A DNA stretch of 38,350 nucleotides from a virus, in IMG/VR virus record IMGVR_UViG_3300033150_002114, positions 1 to 38,350 of that record. The stretch is one strand, 5' to 3'. Positions 8,490 to 15,972 of this stretch are shown in pieces; the first letter of the stretch is position 1, and every line of letters starts with the position of its first letter. A program made the position numbers and the translations under genes. The notes beneath the pieces are model-generated. The model searched no databases, was not told the DNA's origin, and was given only the letters and a program-made list of their open reading frames with translations.

Positions 8490-8750
8490 TTAAACAATAT
8501 TTAATTCTTTTTTAATTCTGTTATCAATACCTCTATCCATTATAACTTTATTATTTTTTAAAAGCCCAACAAGCGTTGATTTTTTAACGCCGTTTGTATA
8601 AATACGATTTTCAATTATTTTCGTTTTCTCGCTATCGGATGTTACGTAAGTTTTGATTATCTGGTCTTTTGATTTTTCTTTTTTATAAAATTCTGCATTC
8701 TTTTTTGTTAATTCTTTATCTTGTTCTACTTTAATATTTTTTTCAGCCAT
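8490..8750 (-). CDS. Small basic protein downstream of capsid gene
   Basis: 86 aa with AAGGAG before the ATG at 8750. It is highly charged, with a Lys/Glu-rich first half and a second half reading NGVKKSTLVGLLKNNKVIM. I do not recognise a family. It is the first gene after the capsid-gene hairpin and precedes the head-tail connector, so a minor head or joining role is likely. Confidence 0.6.
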   Translation of the reverse strand: MAEKNIKVEQDKELTKKNAEFYKKEKSKDQIIKTYVTSDSEKTKIIENRIYTNGVKKSTLVGLLKNNKVIMDRGIDNRIKKELNIV

Positions 8751-8784
8751 TTTACTCTCCTTGTTTAAAATTTTTCAAAAAGAT

Positions 8785-8823
8785 GTAAGCAAAAAGGAGC
8801 TACAATAGCTCCCAATTGCTTAC
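8785..8823 (-). terminator. Nested hairpin after the capsid gene (likely partial terminator)
   Basis: On the minus strand an inner stem of GGAGCTA/TAGCTCC (8796-8812, loop of three) is followed by five T residues. An outer stem of GTAAGCA/TGCTTAC (8785-8791 with 8817-8823) encloses it. It lies about 20 bases past the capsid stop. Capsid genes are often followed by a leaky terminator or an RNA-stabilising hairpin that raises capsid message relative to downstream genes; that role is inferred. Confidence 0.75.
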
Positions 8824-8842
8824 AATCTATAATAGAGAAAAA

Positions 8843-9775
8843 TTAAGATTGTGTCACAGATTTAAATAGATATGCACAAGCTGTTGCTACTGCTTTAGGA
8901 ACAAATTTAGTTGTTACTTCAATCCAGTCGCAGTCTGTTTCATCATCATACCATTTCTTGACAGTATAAGGTTTTCCATAACGCTGACCACGAAGCATTA
9001 CAGCTGCAGTAATCTTCTTGTGTCCAGGGTTAGGATTAAAGTATGCGATTAGACAATCGCTACCCCAGATTGAAGTTATATCTTGTGATTCACCTTCTTT
9101 GTTTGCGTCATATATCGCTGTTCCTATAAACACTTTCTCTAAATCAAATAGAGCTGAAAGCAAGTCTTCTGTGATAATCGCCCTATCCGTATACTGAATT
9201 CTGCCATATACATTTGAATTTTCTTTAAGAGCTTCAAGAACAGATATTCCCATCACAGCAGTGTTCGGTCTTTTGCCTGAACTTTGAATTATCTTTACAG
9301 TCGCAGAAAGAACATTCTGAATAGGTGCTGATGTAGATGTGTTATATTTCCAGCTTGTCACTGTATTAAGAGTTGCGTAATTAGAAAATGTGGTTGTTGT
9401 AAAAAGAAGTTTTGCAGTTTCATATTCTTCTCTTAATTTGATTTTATCTGTTAAATATTCAGTTGTGTCTGCATCCAGATTAATCGGTGCATCAGTATTA
9501 TCTCTATCATCGTCTGAGATAGCATCTTTTAAGCTATGTTTCTGAAGTACGTAAGAGCTTGTTGACATTTCCCAGGTTATCTGATTTGCAGGTGCATAAT
9601 TTGCTCGTAAAGTTTCAGGAAGTCTGAAATCTGTTGCATATACATAATATTTATCTGTATCGTGTTTTACAGGAACATCTTTAAGAACTTTTCCTGCGAT
9701 ATATTCAGCATTTGTATATTTAACTGACAAATTTGTCAGTGCAGCTGATATTCGTTTCATACCTTGTCTTGGCAT
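8843..9775 (-). CDS. Major capsid protein
   Basis: 310 aa, with a strong AAGGAGGTGA before the ATG at 9775. The protein has the pattern of one phage capsid family: an N-terminal SVKYTNAEYIAGKVLKDVPV, a central DAISDDDRDNTD segment, TAVMGISVLEALKENSNVYG (the 'v-m-G-x-x-v-x-x-a-L-x-x-n-p' helix), ITEDLLSALFDLEKVFIGTA, and a C-terminal beta strand DDETDCDWIEVTTKF. It follows the decoration protein and protease/scaffold and is followed by a hairpin, as is common for capsid genes. Confidence 0.88.
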   Translation of the reverse strand: MPRQGMKRISAALTNLSVKYTNAEYIAGKVLKDVPVKHDTDKYYVYATDFRLPETLRANYAPANQITWEMSTSSYVLQKHSLKDAISDDDRDNTDAPINLDADTTEYLTDKIKLREEYETAKLLFTTTTFSNYATLNTVTSWKYNTSTSAPIQNVLSATVKIIQSSGKRPNTAVMGISVLEALKENSNVYGRIQYTDRAIITEDLLSALFDLEKVFIGTAIYDANKEGESQDITSIWGSDCLIAYFNPNPGHKKITAAVMLRGQRYGKPYTVKKWYDDETDCDWIEVTTKFVPKAVATACAYLFKSVTQS

Positions 9776-9799
9776 TCTATGTCACCTCCTTATCTAATT

Positions 9800-10252
9800 T
9801 TATACAAATGAACCATCGAACACCTGTGGGTTAACAAACACAGAAATAACTGTATTTGTTGAACCAGATTCAAGTGCTCTTCCTATTACGACAACTTGAG
9901 AAGTTGTTGATGCAATAGTCAATGTAGAACCATTTACAAGAATAGGAACAACAGCTCCGCTTGAGTTTGCTTTTACGAAATCACCGGCAGAAACAGACTG
10001 TCCTGCTATTGCTTTTGAAATTCCGAACATTCTTACGCTACAAGCTTCTGACCCAGAACTCATATATGTCTGATTTATCCCGATTGCAAAATTATAAACT
10101 GTGGATGTAGCACCTACTTTAACAGTAAAATCTGAACTGTTACCTGCGTTCTGCATACTGACAACCCTATATTGAGAAGTTGTTGTTTTTACACTTGAAT
10201 CTGCCTTAAAAGTTTTATCATATTCTTTACCAATACCTGCTATTGTGCTCAT
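9800..10252 (-). CDS. Head decoration/stabilisation protein
   Basis: 150 aa from the ATG at 10252, preceded by AAGGAGGTGA at proper spacing. A GTG nine bases further upstream is too close to that site. Beta-rich and Gly/Ser/Thr-rich: SDFTVKVGATSTVYNFAIGI, AGQSVSAGDFVKANSSGAVV, ASTTSQVVVIGRALESGSTN. The 'G-D-x-V-k-a-x-s-s-G' and 'i-G-x-A-l-e' blocks match DUF2190-like/decoration proteins encoded next to the capsid gene in many phages. It probably trimerises on the capsid surface. Confidence 0.7.
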   Translation of the reverse strand: MSTIAGIGKEYDKTFKADSSVKTTTSQYRVVSMQNAGNSSDFTVKVGATSTVYNFAIGINQTYMSSGSEACSVRMFGISKAIAGQSVSAGDFVKANSSGAVVPILVNGSTLTIASTTSQVVVIGRALESGSTNTVISVFVNPQVFDGSFV

Positions 10253-10269
10253 CGCTTTCACCTCCTTAG

Positions 10270-12096
10270 TTATTCTTCATTAGCTACAGCTATTAAAGCT
10301 TCTTTGTAGCTAACGTTGTGTTCTTTTGCATATTTTTCAGCTTTTTCTGCTAATTCAACATCGCTCATTTCATCATTTTCTTTTTTATTTTTACCTCTTG
10401 TATATTCACTTTTTCTTGTCTGTTCTGAAAAATCTATTTTTTCATTATTTTCAATTATCTGCTTTACAAGCTCAAAAGAATTTGTATATTCAATTTTTTT
10501 CTCTTCATCGCCATCTTTGTAAGTATAAACGAATTTCTGCTCTGAGCTACTATCTGTTTCAAACTCAGCATCTTGAAGCGCCATTGCCATATAGAAATGT
10601 TTTTGGGCAGGAGTAATTTTACCTTCTTCAATCGCTTTCTCAAGAAAAGCATCAACTTCTTTTTTTCTAATCTTTTTTCTCAATTCTTTTATTTCATTTG
10701 TTAACTCTTCCACTTTTTTCTCATATTCTTTAATTTTGTTTTCATATTCTTGTTTTAATTCATCAATTTTTTCAGCCATTGTAGAATCCTCCTCTATTTT
10801 GTTAAAATATTTTCTTATTTTAAAATTTTTGTTTTCAGTTATGTAAACGAACTCAATTTCGTTTACATTTCTACCATACAAATCAATGAAATCATCTATT
10901 GTATCACAAGCAGGTAAATCAGACCCAAGTAAAGCAAGCCCAGCTAAAACACGTTTGTATGTTTTACCTGAACTTGTGTCTTTGTAATTCCAAATAATCT
11001 CAGGTGAAAATCTACCGTAAGCTTTGTTTTTGATAAGTTCATAAATTTTCGCAGGTATTTTTGAAATATCTGCTACAAGCTTTTTGCCAACTCGTTTTAA
11101 ATTTGTAATCCAACCAGCTGCAGGATAACCATCTCTTTGTAATAGCTTTTGTTTAGAATCGTGTCCGAGCTTCAGCGGTGGTTTGATTTTGTCTCCTATT
11201 TCATTGAAAGCTTTTACTATCTCGTCTAAATCTTCTTCGGTATACTTATCTCCACCTTTTGCGCTGTTTTTACCTTCCCATCTTCCCGCAGAAAAAATTT
11301 CAACATCTTTCAAATCATATAATTTTGCATATTCTTTTAATTCAATATCTTTTTCAAAGAGATATTTCGGAATATCATCATCTTCAATGCCTAATTCACG
11401 ATATAATGAAATTAATTTCTTTTTAATTTTTGCTTTTACATCGTTCGGTAATTGCACTTTCTGTCCTCTAAATCCGCCCGGTGAAAACGCAGCTGCAGCT
11501 CGTCCTAACTGTGCTCGTGTAACTTTTTTAGAAGGTGTCTCCCAAATTCGTAATTTCCAAGTTGAAGGTTTCTCTGGGTCCGGAACATAAAGATATGCTT
11601 CAGCAGGATATTTATTTCCACTTTCAGTTTTCATTGCTTTATATTCTTTTGTTTCTTCATCAAATTCATAAGTCAACTCTGGGTCAATATCTTCTACATA
11701 TTCAATTTCTTTTGCTTGCATTTTTTCAGCTTGTCCAGGTCCGGGTCTTTCTGCTCTACGCATCTGTCCCCCACATTCAGGACATTTTAATTCATTACAA
11801 TGTTTATCTGATTCCATTTTATAACTACATTCTATACATTCGCACTGATATTTTTTACTCATCTTTTTTGCAGGTTCAAATGTGCCCGAAAATCCGTGTT
11901 CTTTTGCCCATTTTTTCGCTTCATCTTCTGAAAATTTTGTTGCATCAAATCGTATTGCTTGCACTTCTGTTTTACCATCTGCTGTTATTCCGAAAATTAC
12001 ATCTATTCCTACACCAAACTTGTCATTTTGTCTACGAAATTTTTTATATTTATCCGGGCTATTTACTCTTAAACTATGTTCATTTGGATATGGCAT
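10270..12096 (-). CDS. Prohead protease (Mu I-like) fused to scaffold, with N-terminal zinc motif
   Basis: 608 aa, AAGGAGGT before the ATG at 12096. Several parts are visible: an N-terminal module (1-80); a cysteine cluster (C85, C87, C90, C105, C108) like a zinc ribbon; a domain near 160-240 with VTRAQLGRAAAAFSPGGFRG; an I-protein-like protease region near 262-425 (VEIFSAGRWEGKNS, PPLKLGHD, AAGWITNLKRVGKKLVADI, YGRFSPEIIWNY, LALLGSDLPA); then a coiled-coil scaffold (about 440-500) and an acidic tail. It is expected to mature the prohead and template capsid assembly. The scaffold is part of the same chain; an internal start would yield a free scaffold, which I cannot show. Confidence 0.82.
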   Translation of the reverse strand: MPYPNEHSLRVNSPDKYKKFRRQNDKFGVGIDVIFGITADGKTEVQAIRFDATKFSEDEAKKWAKEHGFSGTFEPAKKMSKKYQCECIECSYKMESDKHCNELKCPECGGQMRRAERPGPGQAEKMQAKEIEYVEDIDPELTYEFDEETKEYKAMKTESGNKYPAEAYLYVPDPEKPSTWKLRIWETPSKKVTRAQLGRAAAAFSPGGFRGQKVQLPNDVKAKIKKKLISLYRELGIEDDDIPKYLFEKDIELKEYAKLYDLKDVEIFSAGRWEGKNSAKGGDKYTEEDLDEIVKAFNEIGDKIKPPLKLGHDSKQKLLQRDGYPAAGWITNLKRVGKKLVADISKIPAKIYELIKNKAYGRFSPEIIWNYKDTSSGKTYKRVLAGLALLGSDLPACDTIDDFIDLYGRNVNEIEFVYITENKNFKIRKYFNKIEEDSTMAEKIDELKQEYENKIKEYEKKVEELTNEIKELRKKIRKKEVDAFLEKAIEEGKITPAQKHFYMAMALQDAEFETDSSSEQKFVYTYKDGDEEKKIEYTNSFELVKQIIENNEKIDFSEQTRKSEYTRGKNKKENDEMSDVELAEKAEKYAKEHNVSYKEALIAVANEE

Positions 12097-12110
12097 TTTA
12101 TTATACCTCC

Positions 12111-14306
12111 TTATTCTTTTAATTTCAAAAATCCACCACCAGCAGGTTCTATAGCTGGCATTTCTGAATAACCATCAAAAGGTTCGTCTCTAAAAATTGC
12201 TACTAATTGGCTTCTACAATTAAAATGTAACGGTGGATTGTATATAGCAATTTCAGACGGTCTAAATATTTTTTTATCAAGACTTGCGCAAATTTCTGAT
12301 GTTCTACCATCAAGAATTGCTGAAAACTGATACGCTACAATCTCATCTCTTACTTCTTCAAACAATTCTTTTCTGCCTTGATTAAATGCTCTGTTGATAT
12401 TTGTTCTTACTATTCGTTCAATTTTTGATGCTCCTAAATCTAAATCGTATCCTCGCATAGCTTCATCAATCATCTTAACTATATCTTTTATTCCTGTACC
12501 TTCTCGCACAGCTTCAATCAAAATAGGTTTGATTTGCTGGTATATATATGCTTCCTCAGCTGTTGTTATAAATTCTGCTATTTCATCTAACCATTTTGTC
12601 ACTTGCTCTGTATCAAATTCTGAACCTGTTGTTACAATAGCATATTTCTTTTTTCGTTTTCCAATCTCTTGTTTTACCATCTGCTTACCAAATTCAAGAC
12701 TTTCTTTAAGCATATTTTTTATCTCTTGCTTTAATTTAGATAAATTTCTTAATTTTAATTTTCCAATCAAATCTAATCTCTTTCGTTCAATAATCTTTTT
12801 TGTCTTTATATCATTCACAAGTCCGTTAATAATTAACTTAAAAACATTAGCTAATCGCTTTTTATATTTATCCTCTATTTCTTGCGTTACTCTATCAATT
12901 TTTGCATAATCAACTTTTTTCTCATATTCTGTTAATTCCCGATAATATTTTCTATAACTCATTTCTTGCTCTTGCTGTTCGGGTAATTGCTCTAGTTGTT
13001 CTGTTTTAGGCTCTTCTTTAATTTTAATCGGTTGCTCTTCTTTTTCTTTCTCTTTCTGTTCAGGATACCCGATAGTTTTAAAGAAATGATTCCACTGTTC
13101 TATATCTGTATCAACCATACCTGTTTGAACAGCTTTAATCCACAATTCTGCGTGTTTCTCTTCTCGTTCAGAGTCAACTTTCTGAAAAATAAATTTGCCT
13201 GTGTATTTGTTTCCAAAATTCCAGAAAATTAGCGGTTGAATTATATGTCTTGTTAAAAGCATCTCTACATATTTTCTATCAAGTTCAATTATTTTATAAA
13301 AAATATCAAAATGCTCTTTCCCTAACGCATAAGAACCCCCAGAGATTTCTTTACCTGAAAACCCCATCAAGTCTGGTATTAAAAGTTTTCTTGCAATCAT
13401 CATATTGTAATAATTTATCGCTCGTTCAAATACAGATTCGCCCTTTGAATTTGCTTCAAGTAATTTTATTTCATATTCAAGTGGAATCGTAATTCCTGTT
13501 TGTACTTGCAGATTTTTTAAAACTTTTTTGAATTTATCAACAATGTTTTTATCTTTTCTATCGTATTTTCCCACAACAGGTGGATTTCCATAACGCTCTA
13601 TATATATATTCCAAAACTTTATTATCGCTTGTTTACTCCACCAGTTGCGATAAATTCCCTCATTTAATTCTGATTCGCCGTAAGGATTATCAAATTTGAA
13701 ATTGTTTATATAATGAATCATTTTGTTATAATCAATTTTAATTCTACCCGAATCTGTATCTTGTTCAAGCTCTGTTATATTTCCGAAGTCATCTTGATAA
13801 AAAAAGAAAGTGTGCGGTGGTCTTGTTTTAATATTTTTTATCACAATTCGCTTTCCCCATTTTTTTGTATCCCGATATTCAAAAATTTTTTCTGAAAGCG
13901 AGAATCCATACTCTTTTGCTGTAAGCATATTTAACTGAATTTGCTCAAACAATTTATTATCTTCTATTCCAAGAACTTCTTGCAAATTCCATTCTAAAAA
14001 TTCTTTTATATCACTGTTCTCTTTCCCTGTCTTTCTATCATAAACATCAATTTCCCAATCGCAATCAATTATTAAAACTTTTTTCAGCATTATTACAGCA
14101 GAAACTTGGTCATCGTCCATCATCTGGTCGTATAAATCATAATTACCTCGTTTTTGGTAAAGCTCTGCAGGATTGTAAGGTCGTAAAACGAAATTTTCAA
14201 AAAGTGGAGATGTAACTTGCGTAGTAACTTTAAACATTGTAGAAGCAGGTTTCTGTGAAGTCTGCTGAATATATTCTCGTTTAACTTTTTTAGCTAATAA
14301 AGCCAA
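12111..14306 (-). CDS. Portal protein fused to MuF head-morphogenesis domain
   Basis: 731 aa from a TTG at 14306; no ATG is available until residue 24, and a CAGGA site stands about nine bases upstream. Residues 1-420 match Mu-like DUF935 portals (RPYNPAELYQKRGNYDLYDQMMDDDQVSAV in two parts, GYGNPPVV-like stretch, ISGGSYALGKEHFDI). A Gln/Glu-rich linker follows near 430-465. The C-terminus is a MuF domain with D666-G-R-T-S, C673, and PPLHFNCRS (H694, C697). In Mu these are separate proteins, gp29 and gp30; fusion occurs in other phages. It forms the DNA gate, and MuF may be packaged or aid head assembly. A hairpin covers the ribosome site. Confidence 0.9.
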   Translation of the reverse strand: MALLAKKVKREYIQQTSQKPASTMFKVTTQVTSPLFENFVLRPYNPAELYQKRGNYDLYDQMMDDDQVSAVIMLKKVLIIDCDWEIDVYDRKTGKENSDIKEFLEWNLQEVLGIEDNKLFEQIQLNMLTAKEYGFSLSEKIFEYRDTKKWGKRIVIKNIKTRPPHTFFFYQDDFGNITELEQDTDSGRIKIDYNKMIHYINNFKFDNPYGESELNEGIYRNWWSKQAIIKFWNIYIERYGNPPVVGKYDRKDKNIVDKFKKVLKNLQVQTGITIPLEYEIKLLEANSKGESVFERAINYYNMMIARKLLIPDLMGFSGKEISGGSYALGKEHFDIFYKIIELDRKYVEMLLTRHIIQPLIFWNFGNKYTGKFIFQKVDSEREEKHAELWIKAVQTGMVDTDIEQWNHFFKTIGYPEQKEKEKEEQPIKIKEEPKTEQLEQLPEQQEQEMSYRKYYRELTEYEKKVDYAKIDRVTQEIEDKYKKRLANVFKLIINGLVNDIKTKKIIERKRLDLIGKLKLRNLSKLKQEIKNMLKESLEFGKQMVKQEIGKRKKKYAIVTTGSEFDTEQVTKWLDEIAEFITTAEEAYIYQQIKPILIEAVREGTGIKDIVKMIDEAMRGYDLDLGASKIERIVRTNINRAFNQGRKELFEEVRDEIVAYQFSAILDGRTSEICASLDKKIFRPSEIAIYNPPLHFNCRSQLVAIFRDEPFDGYSEMPAIEPAGGGFLKLKE

Positions 14307-14312
14307 TAACTT

Positions 14313-14343
14313 AATCCTGCAAACTTATTTGAGCTGCAGGACT
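14313..14343 (-). promoter_or_regulatory. Leader hairpin masking the portal ribosome binding site
   Basis: On the minus strand AGTCCTGCA pairs with TGCAGGATT (nine pairs, one G-U) around a 13-base loop. The 3' arm contains the GCAGGA Shine-Dalgarno site of the TTG-started portal gene, so the folded leader would lower portal translation. Read on the plus strand the same stem is followed by a T-rich run and could end antisense transcription. Confidence 0.6.
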
Positions 14344-14368
14344 TTTTCTCAATATGGCATCTATATAT

Positions 14369-14397
14369 AATATAACACATTTCAATTAAAAAATCAA
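14369..14397 (-). promoter_or_regulatory. Likely late promoter ahead of head and tail genes
   Basis: On the minus strand TTGATT (14397-14392) and TATATT (14374-14369) are 17 bases apart. The ATGTGTTATATT around the -10 also occurs at the promoter ending at 33675. It lies in the 96-base gap between the glycosyltransferase-like gene and the portal, one of the few real gaps on this strand. A start about seven bases downstream would leave a leader of about 55 bases containing the hairpin. Confidence 0.65.
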
Positions 14398-14402
14398 GAA
14401 GT

Positions 14403-15356
14403 TTATAGTATAGAATTTAAAAAATCATCTATTTTCTTTTCAATTTCTCTTTTCTCTCTTTTTACTTTTTTTATCCATTTTTTCTGAATATCCCAAGCTT
14501 TTAAATAATCAGTTTCTCTTACTTTTTTATATAAATCTTTTTTATCTCTTACTATAAAATCTGAAATATCAATTCCATATTTATCAAAAGTATTTTTACA
14601 ATTAATATCAAAAAACTGAACTACTTTATATGTTAAAGCTTCATAAAATCTATCAGCAGGAAAATTATAATGAGTATGAGTATATTCGTCTTCTATATAA
14701 AGACTATATTTAAATAGCCTAAATTTTGATTTGATATTCCATTTAAAAGCAGGAATTATTTTTAAATCATTTTCTAATAATTCTTTAAATTTTCTAATTT
14801 TACGTTGTGAAGATATAGATAAGTAAATGTTTTTGTCAATATATTTTTTAAAATAATCAATCCTACCTCTTCTGAAAGTTCCATAATAACATATATCATA
14901 TTTCTTTTCAAATTCATATTTTCTATTATATTCTTTATATACTAAAACATTGACATTTAATCTTATTACATTTTTAGAATAGTTTATTAGACGATGATAT
15001 CCTTCAAAATTACAAATAAAATAATCAATCGGTCTTTCTTTCCAAATTTTTATAAACTTACCTTGTTCTTGTAAATTGTATTCATTAAAAAACCTAATAA
15101 TTTTAATATTAGAATTATTCTCTATACATTTTTTAATAAACATTGTTTTTACTTCTATATTTTTTAACAATAAAAAACTATAAGGAATAATTAAAATATC
15201 AATTTTTCTATCCCAAAATTTTTTTAACTCAAATATTTCTTGTATTACTATAAATCCATATTTTTTCATTAAAAATTTTACAAACCTTTCGTATGCTGAT
15301 ATTCCTTTTTTACTTAAAGGTCTTAATGATAAAATTACCTTTGTAATATTATCCAT
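14403..15356 (-). CDS. Glycosyltransferase-like protein (GT-B-like C-terminus)
   Basis: 317 aa from the ATG at 15356, which overlaps the ParB-like gene by eight bases; an upstream TTG frame has no better support. The region YDICYYGTFRRGRIDYFKKY, near residues 165-185, looks like the start of a GT-B C-terminal lobe. NFPADRFYEALTYKVVQFFD near 245-265 resembles the 'R-x-Y-E-A-L-x-x-G-x-x' donor-binding block of group 1 glycosyltransferases. The N-terminal half is less typical. A sugar-transfer role is inferred; the acceptor is unknown. It lies between ParB-like and portal genes, an unusual place for such an enzyme. Confidence 0.55.
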   Translation of the reverse strand: MDNITKVILSLRPLSKKGISAYERFVKFLMKKYGFIVIQEIFELKKFWDRKIDILIIPYSFLLLKNIEVKTMFIKKCIENNSNIKIIRFFNEYNLQEQGKFIKIWKERPIDYFICNFEGYHRLINYSKNVIRLNVNVLVYKEYNRKYEFEKKYDICYYGTFRRGRIDYFKKYIDKNIYLSISSQRKIRKFKELLENDLKIIPAFKWNIKSKFRLFKYSLYIEDEYTHTHYNFPADRFYEALTYKVVQFFDINCKNTFDKYGIDISDFIVRDKKDLYKKVRETDYLKAWDIQKKWIKKVKREKREIEKKIDDFLNSIL

Positions 15357-15972
15357 TTCCTTTATCTTTCTCTTGTTTCTCAAAAATTTCTATAAAAGTT
15401 CTATATTTAATAGAAGGTTTTGGTAAATTTAATAATTTCATTATTTTTTCTTGCTCTTGTTTAGAAGAACATTTAATTATTACAGAATATTGTATTTGCA
15501 ATTTATTAATATCAATTAATTCTATTTCATCATTATTATAAAAAGAATTAACAAAAAAATTAAAATCTATTTCAGGCAAATCAACTTCGTTAATTATTTC
15601 GTCAACTTTTATGTTTAATGTTTCAATAAATTCATATAATCCATCATCTGTTATCTTTCCATATCGTGAATTAATTAACAACAATATTTTCTTTGCTTCT
15701 TTTTTGTCTTTTGCTTGAATCTCAACAACAGGTATTTTATCTATCGTATAGCCTGATTCTAATAGCCTTTTTACAACAAACAAACGCTGATGTCCGTCTA
15801 AAATATAATTGCGCCAGACAAAAACAGGGATTCTAAACCCGTATTTCAAGATTGATTTTTTCAATTTTTCAAAATTTTCTTTTGAAAGTTCTTTTAAATT
15901 TCCTTGAAATTCAAGCAATTCGTTAATGTCAATATACTTCGTTCCTTTACATTTGATTTCAATTTTTTTCAT
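15349..15972 (-). CDS. ParB-like nuclease-domain protein
   Basis: 207 aa. Its ATG at 15972 overlaps the terminase stop (TAATG), with a GAGGTGAAG site. Residues 12-75 form a ParB/Srx-like domain: KLKKSILKYGFRIPVFVWRN, then ILDGHQRLFVVKRL (D59, G60, H61, Q62, R63), the nucleotide-binding motif. ParB-like proteins in phages often sit next to terminase or DNA methylase genes; no ParA is present, so plasmid-type segregation is unlikely. Residues beyond 110 are unassigned. Coupling to packaging is inferred from the overlap with terminase. Confidence 0.75.
   Translation of the reverse strand: MKKIEIKCKGTKYIDINELLEFQGNLKELSKENFEKLKKSILKYGFRIPVFVWRNYILDGHQRLFVVKRLLESGYTIDKIPVVEIQAKDKKEAKKILLLINSRYGKITDDGLYEFIETLNIKVDEIINEVDLPEIDFNFFVNSFYNNDEIELIDINKLQIQYSVIIKCSSKQEQEKIMKLLNLPKPSIKYRTFIEIFEKQEKDKGNG

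Noticed and set aside
11183-12154. Long plus-strand ORFs (e.g. 11535-12122, 195 aa) opposite the protease/scaffold gene
   Set aside because: They are antisense to a protein with recognisable domains, lack ribosome sites, and show low-complexity Leu/Phe/His-rich sequence typical of shadow frames.
12394-12909. Plus-strand ORF of 171 aa opposite the portal-MuF gene
   Set aside because: No start signal or domain; the opposite strand is a clear portal-MuF gene.
10270-14306. Transposable Mu-type phage
   Set aside because: Only the head genes are Mu-like; no DDE transposase, MuB-like ATPase or Mu-type ends are visible.
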